Source: Pseudomonas simiae (GTDB lineage: Bacteria > Pseudomonadota > Gammaproteobacteria > Pseudomonadales > Pseudomonadaceae). From it: a stretch of 64,000 nucleotides of DNA. The translations under genes and the position numbers were made by a program. Shown here piece by piece: positions 29,484 through 37,458 of this stretch. Under the pieces are notes generated by a model. It made no database searches and was not told the DNA's origin. It was given only the letters and a program-made list of their open reading frames with translations. Within the stretch, counting starts at the first letter, position 1. Each line of letters begins with the position of its first letter. The stretch covers positions 472,869-536,868 of the forward strand of contig NZ_FOKB01000003.1 of the NCBI RefSeq assembly GCF_900111895.1, written 5' to 3'.

Positions 29484-30818
29484 TTATCCTCGGATCGCCC
29501 AGAAGGCCAGGTTCAAGCCCGGGAACTGCCCGGCGATGTGGAAGGCGAAGCCGCCGGAGTTGCCCAACTGTTGCCAGGCATCGCTGCCGCGATCCAGCTC
29601 GTAATAGGTGGAACCTGCGTGGTACGGCAATTGGCGCGGCGCCACGGGCAGAGGCAACAGGGTGATGCCCGGCAGTTGCAGGTTGACCAGGTCGCGGATG
29701 TGCTCCACCGAGCCGACCTTGCTCTGCTGGCCGAAGCGCGCACGCAGGGTCTCGCCGGGGACATCGGCACGCACCACCAGAATGAAGCTGGCGCTATCGA
29801 GCAGGGTCTTGTCGGCCAGCATCGCCACGTGGACACCGTAGGCTTTCTCGACAATCGGGATCGGCGTGGCCTTGCTGTCGATCAGCATCGACAGCGCTTC
29901 ACGCAGGGCGGCCATCACCGGGGCAAAGCTCAGGGCCAGGTCGTCGTGCTGATACTGCGGGTATTCCTGGGGGCGTCGGCCCGAGGTCGAGAACGTCGAG
30001 AACTCACCCGCCAGGCTCACCAGTTCGCTGAAGAAACGCTCCGGGTGCAGCGGGCTCAGTTGGCTCAAATGCTGGATCAGCGGTTGGGCACGGTTGACCA
30101 TTTGCAGCAGCATGAAGTCGGCAATCTCCGATGCGCCACCGGCGCCCGAGGCGACCACGCGCCCCGCCAGGGCTTCGCCGCGTTGGTGCAGCAGGCCAAG
30201 CAGTTCGCTGCGAAATGCCGTCAGTGGCTTGCTCGCGGCCACGTCCAGCACCGGCGGGATGTAGGTGTCGTCGAGTACCAGTGCGCGGTCGGCGCGCTTT
30301 TCCTTGATGCGCACCAGGCCGATGGCGGCGTAATCGCTGATGCCATCCTGGGCGGTCAGCAGGCGCAGGGCCCGGGCGCCCACGGCCACCGGAGCGCGGT
30401 TTTCGAACGGTGCGTTGTCGTCGCGCACTTCGCGCACCTGGCTCACGTAACGCGCGGCTTCCAGGGCTTCGCCTTCATCCACCGTATCGCGAGCACCGGC
30501 ACGCTTGAGCGGCAGCGCCAGGTACACCAGACCATCGCGCAGGTTGTCATCGATGTTCAACGGGCTCGGCGACAGGTCGTCCTGGGGAATGTTGAACGGC
30601 GTGCCGTCGGGCAACAGACCGCGCGCCGAAACAATCGCCAGCTTGCCCTGGGCCAGCAGGCCCTGGTCGATCAGCAATTCGGAAAAACCCCAACTGCCTG
30701 CGGACAGCGGGCGGCTACGGGCGTCGATCAGGTTTTCCAGGTAACGGTCATGCTGCTGGAAGTGCTGCGTTCCGATGAACATGCCTTCCGACCAGACCAC
30801 GCGATTGTTCCAGGACAT
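29484..30818 (-). CDS. tssK: T6SS baseplate protein TssK
   Basis: 444 residues, the usual length. The N terminus NRVVWSEGMFIGTQHFQQHDRYLE is the family signature. TssK trimers link the TssFG baseplate wedges to TssL/TssM. It lies 6 bp upstream of tssL. Confidence 0.95.
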   Translation of the reverse strand: MSWNNRVVWSEGMFIGTQHFQQHDRYLENLIDARSRPLSAGSWGFSELLIDQGLLAQGKLAIVSARGLLPDGTPFNIPQDDLSPSPLNIDDNLRDGLVYLALPLKRAGARDTVDEGEALEAARYVSQVREVRDDNAPFENRAPVAVGARALRLLTAQDGISDYAAIGLVRIKEKRADRALVLDDTYIPPVLDVAASKPLTAFRSELLGLLHQRGEALAGRVVASGAGGASEIADFMLLQMVNRAQPLIQHLSQLSPLHPERFFSELVSLAGEFSTFSTSGRRPQEYPQYQHDDLALSFAPVMAALREALSMLIDSKATPIPIVEKAYGVHVAMLADKTLLDSASFILVVRADVPGETLRARFGQQSKVGSVEHIRDLVNLQLPGITLLPLPVAPRQLPYHAGSTYYELDRGSDAWQQLGNSGGFAFHIAGQFPGLNLAFWAIRG

Positions 30819-30836
30819 GGGGGCTCCGATTGCTTC

Positions 30837-31346
30837 TTATTGGGCAGGGCTGGATGGGGTGACCACGACGTCGGCGCGCACGGCACGCACATCGAGGCTG
30901 ATCTGGTATTCGGTGTATTGGCGCGCGGGCACATTGATCACCGTGCGCCACTGCGCGCGGTCCAACTCGCGATAGCCCACGAGCAAACCGATCTGGCGCG
31001 TGGACGGGTCGAGATCGCGCTGGATGGTCAGTTGCTCGCCGGGTTGCACCATCACTTCATCCTGGTCCAGCAGGTCCAGGCCAAGGGTGGATTGGGCGCG
31101 GTCGGCCAATGCGAAGTAATCGGAGCGGGCGAAGGTGGCGGCGTTTTTCAGTTCGAAGATGCGCACCCGCACCGGGGCGGCCTGGCCGTTGGCGCCGGGG
31201 TTGAGCCCGCTGATCGCGTGAAAGTGCAGCTCGACGGCAGCCGTATCCGCTTCGGCCTCGGCGGTGGTTTCGGGTTTGGCGGCGTCTTTGGCACACGCCG
31301 TCAGCAGCAGCAAGGTGGCGGCTGCGAGTAAAAACCTGGGAATCAT
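30837..31346 (-). CDS. tssJ: T6SS outer-membrane lipoprotein TssJ
   Basis: 169 residues. The signal peptide ends in LLTAC, with the lipidated cysteine at 18; a transthyretin-like beta-sandwich follows. TssJ anchors the membrane complex in the outer membrane and binds the TssM periplasmic C terminus. Position between fha and tssK matches HSI-I. Confidence 0.93.
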   Translation of the reverse strand: MIPRFLLAAATLLLLTACAKDAAKPETTAEAEADTAAVELHFHAISGLNPGANGQAAPVRVRIFELKNAATFARSDYFALADRAQSTLGLDLLDQDEVMVQPGEQLTIQRDLDPSTRQIGLLVGYRELDRAQWRTVINVPARQYTEYQISLDVRAVRADVVVTPSSPAQ

Positions 31347-31403
31347 CCTGCGTCCTCAATGACGTACTTAGCTATCCGTTAATCCATGTGTTGCGGCGCG
31401 GTT

Positions 31404-32738
31404 TTACCGACGCTGTCGTGCGCTGTGCTCTTCGTAGGCCCGGCTGAATTCACGGCCGAACAGGTCCTGGAAGTCTTCCTGGGCCTCGCGGGAAATATTG
31501 CTGTAGAGCTCGGTGAACTGTTGCCAGTACTGCGCCTGGCGCGAGCCATTGAAAAGGCTCGACAGCCCGCCAGGCTTGCCCATGCGTTCTTCCAATTGCG
31601 CCGGTTCGAATCGGCTGAGCAAGTGCTTGATGGCCGCTTCCACGCCGGCCATCACCGCCAACTGGTGGGCACGCAAGTCGTTAAAACTGTCGCGCACGGC
31701 GAGGTCCGGCGCCATAAACGCTTGGTTACCGTGACGCAGCAAAAGCAGCAACGCTTCATCAGCATTGGGGGCAAATTTCAACGGATTGTTTTCCGCAGGC
31801 TGAATCATCGTCTGCTGCATGCGGAACTCGCCCTTGAGGCTGGCGCGGGCACGCAACACGTCGATCAGGCCTTCGACCATCAGGCGGTAGCTGCGGCCGA
31901 TGCTTTCCATCTGGGCCTCGGCCTGGGCTTTGTCCAGGCGCAATTGGTCCAGGCCAGCGCCGCGCAGGAAGGCTTGCAGGAGGTCGGGTTGTTGGCTGTC
32001 TGCCACGGGGAGCATGGGCTCGACCACGGGTGGCGGCGGGGTGACTGGCTGTGGCGTCGGCAGTGGTGGAGCACTGACGACAGGCGCAGGCGCATCGCCA
32101 AACAGGTCCCAGTCTTCGGGGATCACCGCGCCCGATACCACAGGCGGCTCGGCCACAGGCATCGCGACCGGCGTCGGCGGGCGGAAGTCGTGTTGCTCGG
32201 AAGGCACGTGGTCCGGCACCGTCGGTGGCGGCACGGCAGTGGGGCTGAGGAAATCAAACAGGTCCGGCAGCGTGTCCATCGAGGACGCTCCCTGGAACTG
32301 CGGCGCAATCACCGGCGTGGCGACGGGCGCGGGCGTGTTCACCACAGCGCCCATCAGCGCTTCAAAACTGTTCGGTGCATCGCCGGTAAACGGCTGACTG
32401 TCGATGGATTGCACGTTGAAGTCGATGCGCGCCTGGATCTCGTAATCGCCGATGCGGATCAGTTCACCATCTTGCAACAGTTCACTATTACCCCGGCGCA
32501 TACGAATACCGGCTTTAACCAACTCCACACCATTTGTGCTGTTATCGGTTAAATAATAGCGGCCATCTTTGTATTGAATAACGCAATGTTGCGAGGACAC
32601 CAGGCGCTCTGGATCAGGCAATACCCAGTCATTATCCGAGCTGCGGCCGATAGCCATCGCGCCCTGATTCATGGACTTTTCGGAGCACTGCCCAGGGGTA
32701 ATCTTGTGATAACTAGTGATAGTCAAACACAGCGACAT
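31404..32738 (-). CDS. fha: T6SS forkhead-associated protein Fha (TagH)
   Basis: 444 residues. The N-terminal FHA domain (about 10-105) has the conserved phosphothreonine-binding marks GRSSDNDWVLPD, VSSQHC and LTDNSTNGV. A Pro/Val-rich spacer (about 150-260) follows, and the C-terminal TagC-type domain (about 270-444). PpkA phosphorylates Fha and the FHA domain then drives self-assembly that turns the apparatus on. First gene of the leftward operon. The ATG at 32738 follows a perfect AAGGAGG. Confidence 0.94.
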   Translation of the reverse strand: MSLCLTITSYHKITPGQCSEKSMNQGAMAIGRSSDNDWVLPDPERLVSSQHCVIQYKDGRYYLTDNSTNGVELVKAGIRMRRGNSELLQDGELIRIGDYEIQARIDFNVQSIDSQPFTGDAPNSFEALMGAVVNTPAPVATPVIAPQFQGASSMDTLPDLFDFLSPTAVPPPTVPDHVPSEQHDFRPPTPVAMPVAEPPVVSGAVIPEDWDLFGDAPAPVVSAPPLPTPQPVTPPPPVVEPMLPVADSQQPDLLQAFLRGAGLDQLRLDKAQAEAQMESIGRSYRLMVEGLIDVLRARASLKGEFRMQQTMIQPAENNPLKFAPNADEALLLLLRHGNQAFMAPDLAVRDSFNDLRAHQLAVMAGVEAAIKHLLSRFEPAQLEERMGKPGGLSSLFNGSRQAQYWQQFTELYSNISREAQEDFQDLFGREFSRAYEEHSARQRR

Positions 32739-33132
32739 CTTGCCTCCTTGCTGATACTTCGCGCGCGGTCGATTCCCGGGACAGCGCTTCCCGGGGTATC
32801 CCCATCAGGTCGAGCAATCGACCGTCCAAAACCTGTCAATACCAGCATGATCGCTGATCTTAACTGGGCTCTATGACAAAAATCCTGTCCCGGTGCGTCG
32901 TTCGACCCACCAGTCGCGCAGGTTGTTAAGCACCGCACATCTGTCACAGAGGGCGAATAGCTTACCTTGACAAGCCCTAAGTACTACACCAAAAATGCAC
33001 AACTTCTTGAATACCAGTGATGGCACATTAGTGGCATCTTGCTTATATGACCAAGAAAACATGCAAAGTTCCTCGCGCAACTAATGCATGAATTGCCCGC
33101 CATCTAACGGGCTGATAGGGAGATCAAATTCA
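32739..33132. promoter_or_regulatory. Divergent promoter region of the two T6SS operons
   Basis: A 394-bp gap between fha (left) and tssA (right) with no convincing gene. It is more AT-rich than the flanks towards tssA. It holds a candidate sigma54 box (33021-33036) and RsmA-type ANGGA motifs at both ribosome sites: AAGGA within 32743-32749 (complement) before fha and AGGGA at about 33115-33119 before tssA. An inverted repeat TCGATTCCCGG/CCGGGG-like near 32770-32800 may be a terminator or operator remnant. Confidence 0.6.
33021..33036 (+). promoter_or_regulatory. Candidate sigma54 (RpoN) promoter for tssA operon
   Basis: TGGCAC-ATTAG-TGGCA places GG (33022-33023) and GC (33034-33035) exactly 10 bases apart, as in the -24/-12 consensus TGGCAC-N5-TTGCA, with one mismatch in the -12 half. 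Transcription would begin near 33047, about 86 bp before the tssA start. The bacterial enhancer-binding protein is not in this window. Confidence 0.45.
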
Positions 33133-34152
33133 GTGGATGTGCCGTTGCTGCTCACCGCCGTTTCCGCGACTTCGCCTTGTGGCGAAGACATGGAATATGA
33201 CGCGCAATTTCTGCAATTGGAGCGTGATGCCAAGGGCCAACCCGAGCGCAGCATGGGCGACGCCATCCTGCCCGCTGAACCGCCTGAATGGCGCAGCATC
33301 CAGCAGCAAAGCCTCGACTTGCTCGCGCGCAGCAAAGACCTGCGCATCACTCATTTCCTGTTGCAAAGCGCCCTCGCCCTCCAGGGCGTGGCCGGCCTGG
33401 CCGAAGCCCTGACGCTGATCGACGCCCTGCTGCGCGACTACTGGGCCGACCTGCACCCGCGCCTGGACGCCGACGACGATAACGACCCCACCGTGCGCAT
33501 CAACGCCCTCACCGGCCTGACCTGCGACACCAACATCCGCCTGCTGCGCGAAAGCATCCTCACGCGCTCGCGCACCTTCGGCCCCGTGACCCTTCGCGCG
33601 GCGCTCAACGCCAGCGGCCTGTTGAATTTTCCCGATGAACAACTCGGCGCCCAGCAACTCAACGCCGCGTTCCTCGACAGCGACCCCGAGCAACTGCAGG
33701 CCACCCGCGACGCCCTGATTGCAGCGCGTGCGGCGTGCGAAGCCATCGAACAACAGGTCAACGATCAGGTCGGTTCCGCCCAAGGCGTGGACCTCAGTGC
33801 CTTGAAGCAACCGCTCAAGCAGGCGTTGCAGATACTCAACCAAGCGGTGCCCGGCACCGCTGGCAGCAGCGAACCCGAGGCCGTCAGTGACGACAATGCC
33901 CCCTCGGTCGACTTCGCCGCCGCCCCCGCAGCACCTCGCCCCGCTGGCGATATCGCCAGCCGCGACGATGTGCTGCGCAGCCTCGACAAGATCCTTGCGT
34001 ACTACACCCGGCACGAGCCTTCGAGCCCGCTGCCGGTGCTGTTGAACCGGGCCAAGAATCTGGTGCATGCCGACTTTGCGGCCATCGTGCGCAATCTGAT
34101 TCCCGACGGCATGTCCCAATTTGAAAACCTGCGTGGCCCGGACGGCGAGTAA
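33133..34152 (+). CDS. tssA: T6SS cap protein TssA
   Basis: 339 residues (HSI-I TssA is of similar length). The N-terminal ImpA domain begins VDVPLLLTAVSATSPCGEDMEYD, then an EPPEWRSIQQQSLDLLARSKDLR stretch typical of the family; a Pro/Ala linker and a C-terminal domain with YYTRHEPSSPLPVLLNRAKNLV follow. TssA helps start sheath polymerisation at the baseplate. The GTG at 33133 begins the conserved region (GGGAG 12 bases upstream); an ATG at 33088 would add 15 residues of no clear homology. Confidence 0.9.
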   Translation: MDVPLLLTAVSATSPCGEDMEYDAQFLQLERDAKGQPERSMGDAILPAEPPEWRSIQQQSLDLLARSKDLRITHFLLQSALALQGVAGLAEALTLIDALLRDYWADLHPRLDADDDNDPTVRINALTGLTCDTNIRLLRESILTRSRTFGPVTLRAALNASGLLNFPDEQLGAQQLNAAFLDSDPEQLQATRDALIAARAACEAIEQQVNDQVGSAQGVDLSALKQPLKQALQILNQAVPGTAGSSEPEAVSDDNAPSVDFAAAPAAPRPAGDIASRDDVLRSLDKILAYYTRHEPSSPLPVLLNRAKNLVHADFAAIVRNLIPDGMSQFENLRGPDGE

Positions 34153-34206
34153 GCCGCCCGACTGTGCAGTAACAACACCGTCGCTCAAGCGACCAGGAGC
34201 AGCAAC

Positions 34207-34713
34207 GTGGCGAAGCAAAGTTCTCAGAAATTCATCGCGCGCAACCGCGCGCCTCGAGTGCAGATCGAGTACGACGTCGAGCTTTACGGCGCCGAAAAAA
34301 AGGTCCAGCTGCCCTTCGTGATGGGTGTGATGGCCGACCTCGCCGGCAAGCCCGCCGAGCCTCTGGCGCCAGTGGCCGACCGCAAGTTTCTTGAGGTGGA
34401 CGTCGACAACTTCGACTCACGCCTCAAGGCCATGCAGCCGCGCGTGGCGTTCCACGTACCGAACGAACTGACCGGCGAAGGCAACCTGAGCCTGGACATC
34501 ACCTTCGAAAGCATGGACGACTTCAGCCCGGCCGCCGTGGCCCGCAAGGTCGACTCGCTGAACCAACTGCTCGAAGCCCGCACCCAGCTGGCCAACCTGC
34601 TGACCTACATGGACGGCAAGACTGGCGCTGAAGAAATCATCATGAAGGCGATCAAGGACCCGGCACTGCTTCAGGCACTTGCCAGCGCGCCCAAGCCTGC
34701 AGGGGATCAGTAA
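34207..34713 (+). CDS. tssB: T6SS sheath small subunit TssB
   Basis: 168 residues. QKFIARNRAPRVQIEYDVELYG and the LPFVMGVMADLAG block are family marks. TssB and TssC make the contractile sheath. In P. aeruginosa HSI-I, TssB1 also binds TagJ, which is not encoded here. Start is a GTG at 34207 behind AGGAG. Confidence 0.95.
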   Translation: MAKQSSQKFIARNRAPRVQIEYDVELYGAEKKVQLPFVMGVMADLAGKPAEPLAPVADRKFLEVDVDNFDSRLKAMQPRVAFHVPNELTGEGNLSLDITFESMDDFSPAAVARKVDSLNQLLEARTQLANLLTYMDGKTGAEEIIMKAIKDPALLQALASAPKPAGDQ

Positions 34714-34715
34714 TC

Positions 34716-36212
34716 ATGACCGACAATACCGCCCGCGAAGGCAGCCAGATCCTGGGTGCCACCGAAGAAGCCAGCGAGTTCGCCAACCTGCTGCTGCAAG
34801 AGTTCAAGCCCAAGACCGAGCGTGCCCGCGAAGCCGTGGAAACCGCCGTACGCACCTTGGCCGAACAGGCTTTGGCACAAACCGACCTGGTGTCCAATGA
34901 CGCGATCAAGTCGATCGAATCGATCATCGCCGCCATCGACGCCAAGCTGACCGCCCAGGTCAACCAGATCATCCACCACCAGGATTTCCAGCAGTTGGAA
35001 AGCGCCTGGCGCGGCCTGCACTATCTGGTCAACAACACCGAGAGCGATGAGCAGCTGAAGATTCGCGTGCTCAACATCTCCAAGCCGGACCTGCACAAGA
35101 CCCTGAAGAAATTCAAGGGCACCGCATGGGACCAGAGCCCGATCTTCAAGAAGATGTACGAAGAAGAATACGGTCAGTTCGGCGGCGAGCCATACGGCTG
35201 CCTGGTGGGCGACTACTACTTCGACCAGTCGCCACCGGATGTGGAACTGCTGGGCGAACTGTCGAAAGTCTGCGCCGCCATGCACTCCCCGTTTATCGCT
35301 GCCGCTTCGCCGACCGTGATGGGCATGGGCTCGTGGCAGGAACTGTCAAACCCGCGCGACCTGACCAAGATCTTCACCACCCCGGAATACGCTGGCTGGC
35401 GCTCGCTGCGTGAGTCGGAAGATTCGCGCTACATCGGCCTGACCATGCCGCGTTTCCTGGCACGCCTGCCGTACGGCGCCAAGACCGACCCGGTGGAAGC
35501 CTTCGCCTTCGAAGAAAACACCGACGGTGCCGACAGCTCCAAGTACACCTGGGCCAACGCCGCGTACGCGATGGCAGTGAACATCAATCGTTCGTTCAAG
35601 CACTACGGCTGGTGCTCGCGCATCCGTGGCATCGAGTCTGGCGGTGAAGTGGAAAACCTGCCGGCGCACACGTTCCCTACCGATGACGGTGGCGTGGACA
35701 TGAAGTGCCCGACCGAAATCGCCATCAGCGACCGCCGTGAAGCGGAGCTGGCGAAGAACGGTTTCATGCCGCTGCTGCACAAGAAAAACACTGACTTCGC
35801 CGCGTTCATTGGCGCCCAGTCGTTGCAGAAGCCGGCCGAATACGATGACCCGGACGCCACCGCCAACGCCAACCTGGCCGCGCGCCTGCCGTACCTGTTC
35901 GCCACCTGCCGCTTCGCCCACTACTTGAAGTGCATCGTGCGCGACAAGATCGGTTCCTTCAAAGAGAAGGACGAGATGCAGCGCTGGTTGCAGGACTGGA
36001 TCCTCAACTACGTTGACGGTGACCCTGCGCACTCCACCGAAACCACCAAGGCCCAGCATCCATTGGCGGCCGCCGAAGTGATCGTGGAAGAAGTGGAAGG
36101 CAACCCGGGGTACTACAACTCCAAGTTCTACCTGCGCCCGCACTACCAGCTCGAAGGGCTGACCGTGTCGCTGCGCCTGGTATCGAAGCTGCCTTCGGCG
36201 AAAAGTGCATAA
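34716..36212 (+). CDS. tssC: T6SS sheath large subunit TssC
   Basis: 498 residues, normal length. It forms the sheath with TssB and contains the region recognised by ClpV for disassembly. Family marks include FQQLESAWRGLHYLV, EEYGQFGGEPYGCLVGDYYFD and RLPYGAKTDPVEAF. It lies 2 bp after tssB; a REP element and a 150-bp gap separate it from hcp. Confidence 0.96.
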   Translation: MTDNTAREGSQILGATEEASEFANLLLQEFKPKTERAREAVETAVRTLAEQALAQTDLVSNDAIKSIESIIAAIDAKLTAQVNQIIHHQDFQQLESAWRGLHYLVNNTESDEQLKIRVLNISKPDLHKTLKKFKGTAWDQSPIFKKMYEEEYGQFGGEPYGCLVGDYYFDQSPPDVELLGELSKVCAAMHSPFIAAASPTVMGMGSWQELSNPRDLTKIFTTPEYAGWRSLRESEDSRYIGLTMPRFLARLPYGAKTDPVEAFAFEENTDGADSSKYTWANAAYAMAVNINRSFKHYGWCSRIRGIESGGEVENLPAHTFPTDDGGVDMKCPTEIAISDRREAELAKNGFMPLLHKKNTDFAAFIGAQSLQKPAEYDDPDATANANLAARLPYLFATCRFAHYLKCIVRDKIGSFKEKDEMQRWLQDWILNYVDGDPAHSTETTKAQHPLAAAEVIVEEVEGNPGYYNSKFYLRPHYQLEGLTVSLRLVSKLPSAKSA

Positions 36213-36234
36213 GTAAAAGCGAACTCGCTCTACT

Positions 36235-36322
36235 GTGGGAGCGGGCTTGCTCGCGAAGGCGCAGTGTCAGTCGGCACAAGTATTGACTGATCCAACGCCT
36301 TCGCGAGCAAGCCCGCTCCCAC
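36235..36322. repeat. REP doublet inside the T6SS operon (tssC-hcp)
   Basis: A perfect 27-bp inverted repeat (36235-36261 and 36296-36322) of the GGGAGCGGGCTTGCTCGCGAAGGCG type. It falls within the rightward T6SS operon, just 23 bp after tssC. Confidence 0.9.
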
Positions 36323-36363
36323 ACAAACCAAATCGAGTGGCGCACGCCACACAGGGAGAAAAC

Positions 36364-36852
36364 ATGGCTGTTGATATTTTCATCAAGATCGGCGACATCA
36401 AGGGCGAGTCCATGGACAAGGCCCACAAGGACGAAATCGACGTGCTGAACTGGAGCTGGGGCATGGCCCAGTCCGGCAATATGCATGTCGGCGGTGGCGG
36501 CGGCGCGGGCAAGGTGAATATCCAGGACCTGTCGCTGACCAAGTACGTCGACAAGGCTTCGCCGAACCTGATGATGCACTGCGCCAGCGGCAAGCACATC
36601 GACAAGGTCAAGCTGACCGTGCGCAAGGCCGGTGGCGAAAGCCAGGTCGAGTACATGGTGATCAACCTGGAAGAAGTGCTGGTGACTTCCCTGAGCACGG
36701 GCGGTTCGGGCACCGATGACCGCCTGACCGAGAACGTCACCCTGAACTTTGCCCAAGTGATGGTCGACTACCAGCCGCAGAAAGCCGACGGCACCAAAGA
36801 CGGCGGCGCGATCAAGTTTGGCTGGAACATCCGCTCCAACACCAAGCGCTGA
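36364..36852 (+). CDS. hcp: T6SS tube protein Hcp
   Basis: 162 residues, the length of P. aeruginosa Hcp1. It opens MAVDIFIKIGDIKGESMDKAHKDE, the family signature; hexameric rings stack into the inner tube and also chaperone small effectors. The ATG at 36364 (GGGAG upstream) is chosen over an upstream frame that merely reads through the REP element. Confidence 0.97.
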   Translation: MAVDIFIKIGDIKGESMDKAHKDEIDVLNWSWGMAQSGNMHVGGGGGAGKVNIQDLSLTKYVDKASPNLMMHCASGKHIDKVKLTVRKAGGESQVEYMVINLEEVLVTSLSTGGSGTDDRLTENVTLNFAQVMVDYQPQKADGTKDGGAIKFGWNIRSNTKR

Positions 36853-36942
36853 TAGCCCTGGTGGCCGTGGCTGCGCGCCACGGCCCCAGGCCTCCCCGCT
36901 CACCCACCGTCCCCCTCACAACCCGTCCGTGGAGCTGCTTTG

Positions 36943-37458
36943 GTGGTAACTGAAATCGCTTCCCGCGACCGTCTGCAACCGTCCCTGCTGGACCGGCTGA
37001 CCGACGACGACCCGACCAATCCCAAGGAAAGCGCCGACAAACGCGTGCTGTCCCTGACCCAATTAAAAGCCTCGGTGCTGCGTGACCTGGCGTGGCTGCT
37101 CAACACCACGTCGTTGCTCGATGCCGATGCCACGCTGCACACCCCGGCCGGCACATCGGTGGTCAATTACGGCCTGCCGGCGCTGGCGGGCAACAGTGTT
37201 TCCAGTGTCGACATCAAGGCCCTGGAAGCCCTGATCTACCAGGCCATCGCAACCTTTGAACCGCGCATCCTGCGCCACACCCTGCGGGTCAAAGCCCGCG
37301 TCGGCCATGGCGAGATGAACCATAACGCCCTGAGTTTCGAGATTGAAGGCGACCTGTGGGCCCAGCCGGTGCCATTGCGCCTGCTGCTGCAAACTGACCT
37401 CGACCTGGAATCAGGCCACGTGCGCGTGGTGAATGCCGACCAGCGGAGACGCCCATGA
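36943..37458 (+). CDS. tssE: T6SS baseplate protein TssE (gp25-like)
   Basis: 171 residues. The opening [19 protein letters not shown] is diagnostic for TssE, and the C-terminal part is the gp25/W domain (starting about ETRIL-like [15 protein letters not shown]). It joins the sheath to the baseplate. GGAG lies 8 bases before the GTG at 36943; a TTG one codon earlier is also possible. In HSI-I the TagJ gene lies between hcp and tssE, but here only 90 bp of non-coding sequence separates them. It overlaps tssF by 4 bp. Confidence 0.93.
   Translation: MVTEIASRDRLQPSLLDRLTDDDPTNPKESADKRVLSLTQLKASVLRDLAWLLNTTSLLDADATLHTPAGTSVVNYGLPALAGNSVSSVDIKALEALIYQAIATFEPRILRHTLRVKARVGHGEMNHNALSFEIEGDLWAQPVPLRLLLQTDLDLESGHVRVVNADQRRRP

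Noticed and set aside
28416..31331. Very long open frame (971 codons) opposite tssL, tssK and tssJ
   Set aside because: It is antisense to three well-identified T6SS genes. High GC with strong third-position bias keeps the antisense frame open. The protein is rich in H/Q/R/G with no family marks.
32574..32876. 100-codon frame over the fha start and divergent gap
   Set aside because: Overlaps the conserved FHA coding region in antisense and has no ribosome site or family marks.
33100..33140. ATG at 33088 as the tssA start
   Set aside because: It would add 15 residues with no resemblance to TssA and no good ribosome site; the GTG at 33133 starts the conserved block.
36235..36363. Upstream extension of hcp and similar MGAGLLAKA starts at REP elements (7103, 42992, 56686)
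   Set aside because: These frames merely read through the REP palindrome. Real starts lie downstream with proper ribosome sites.
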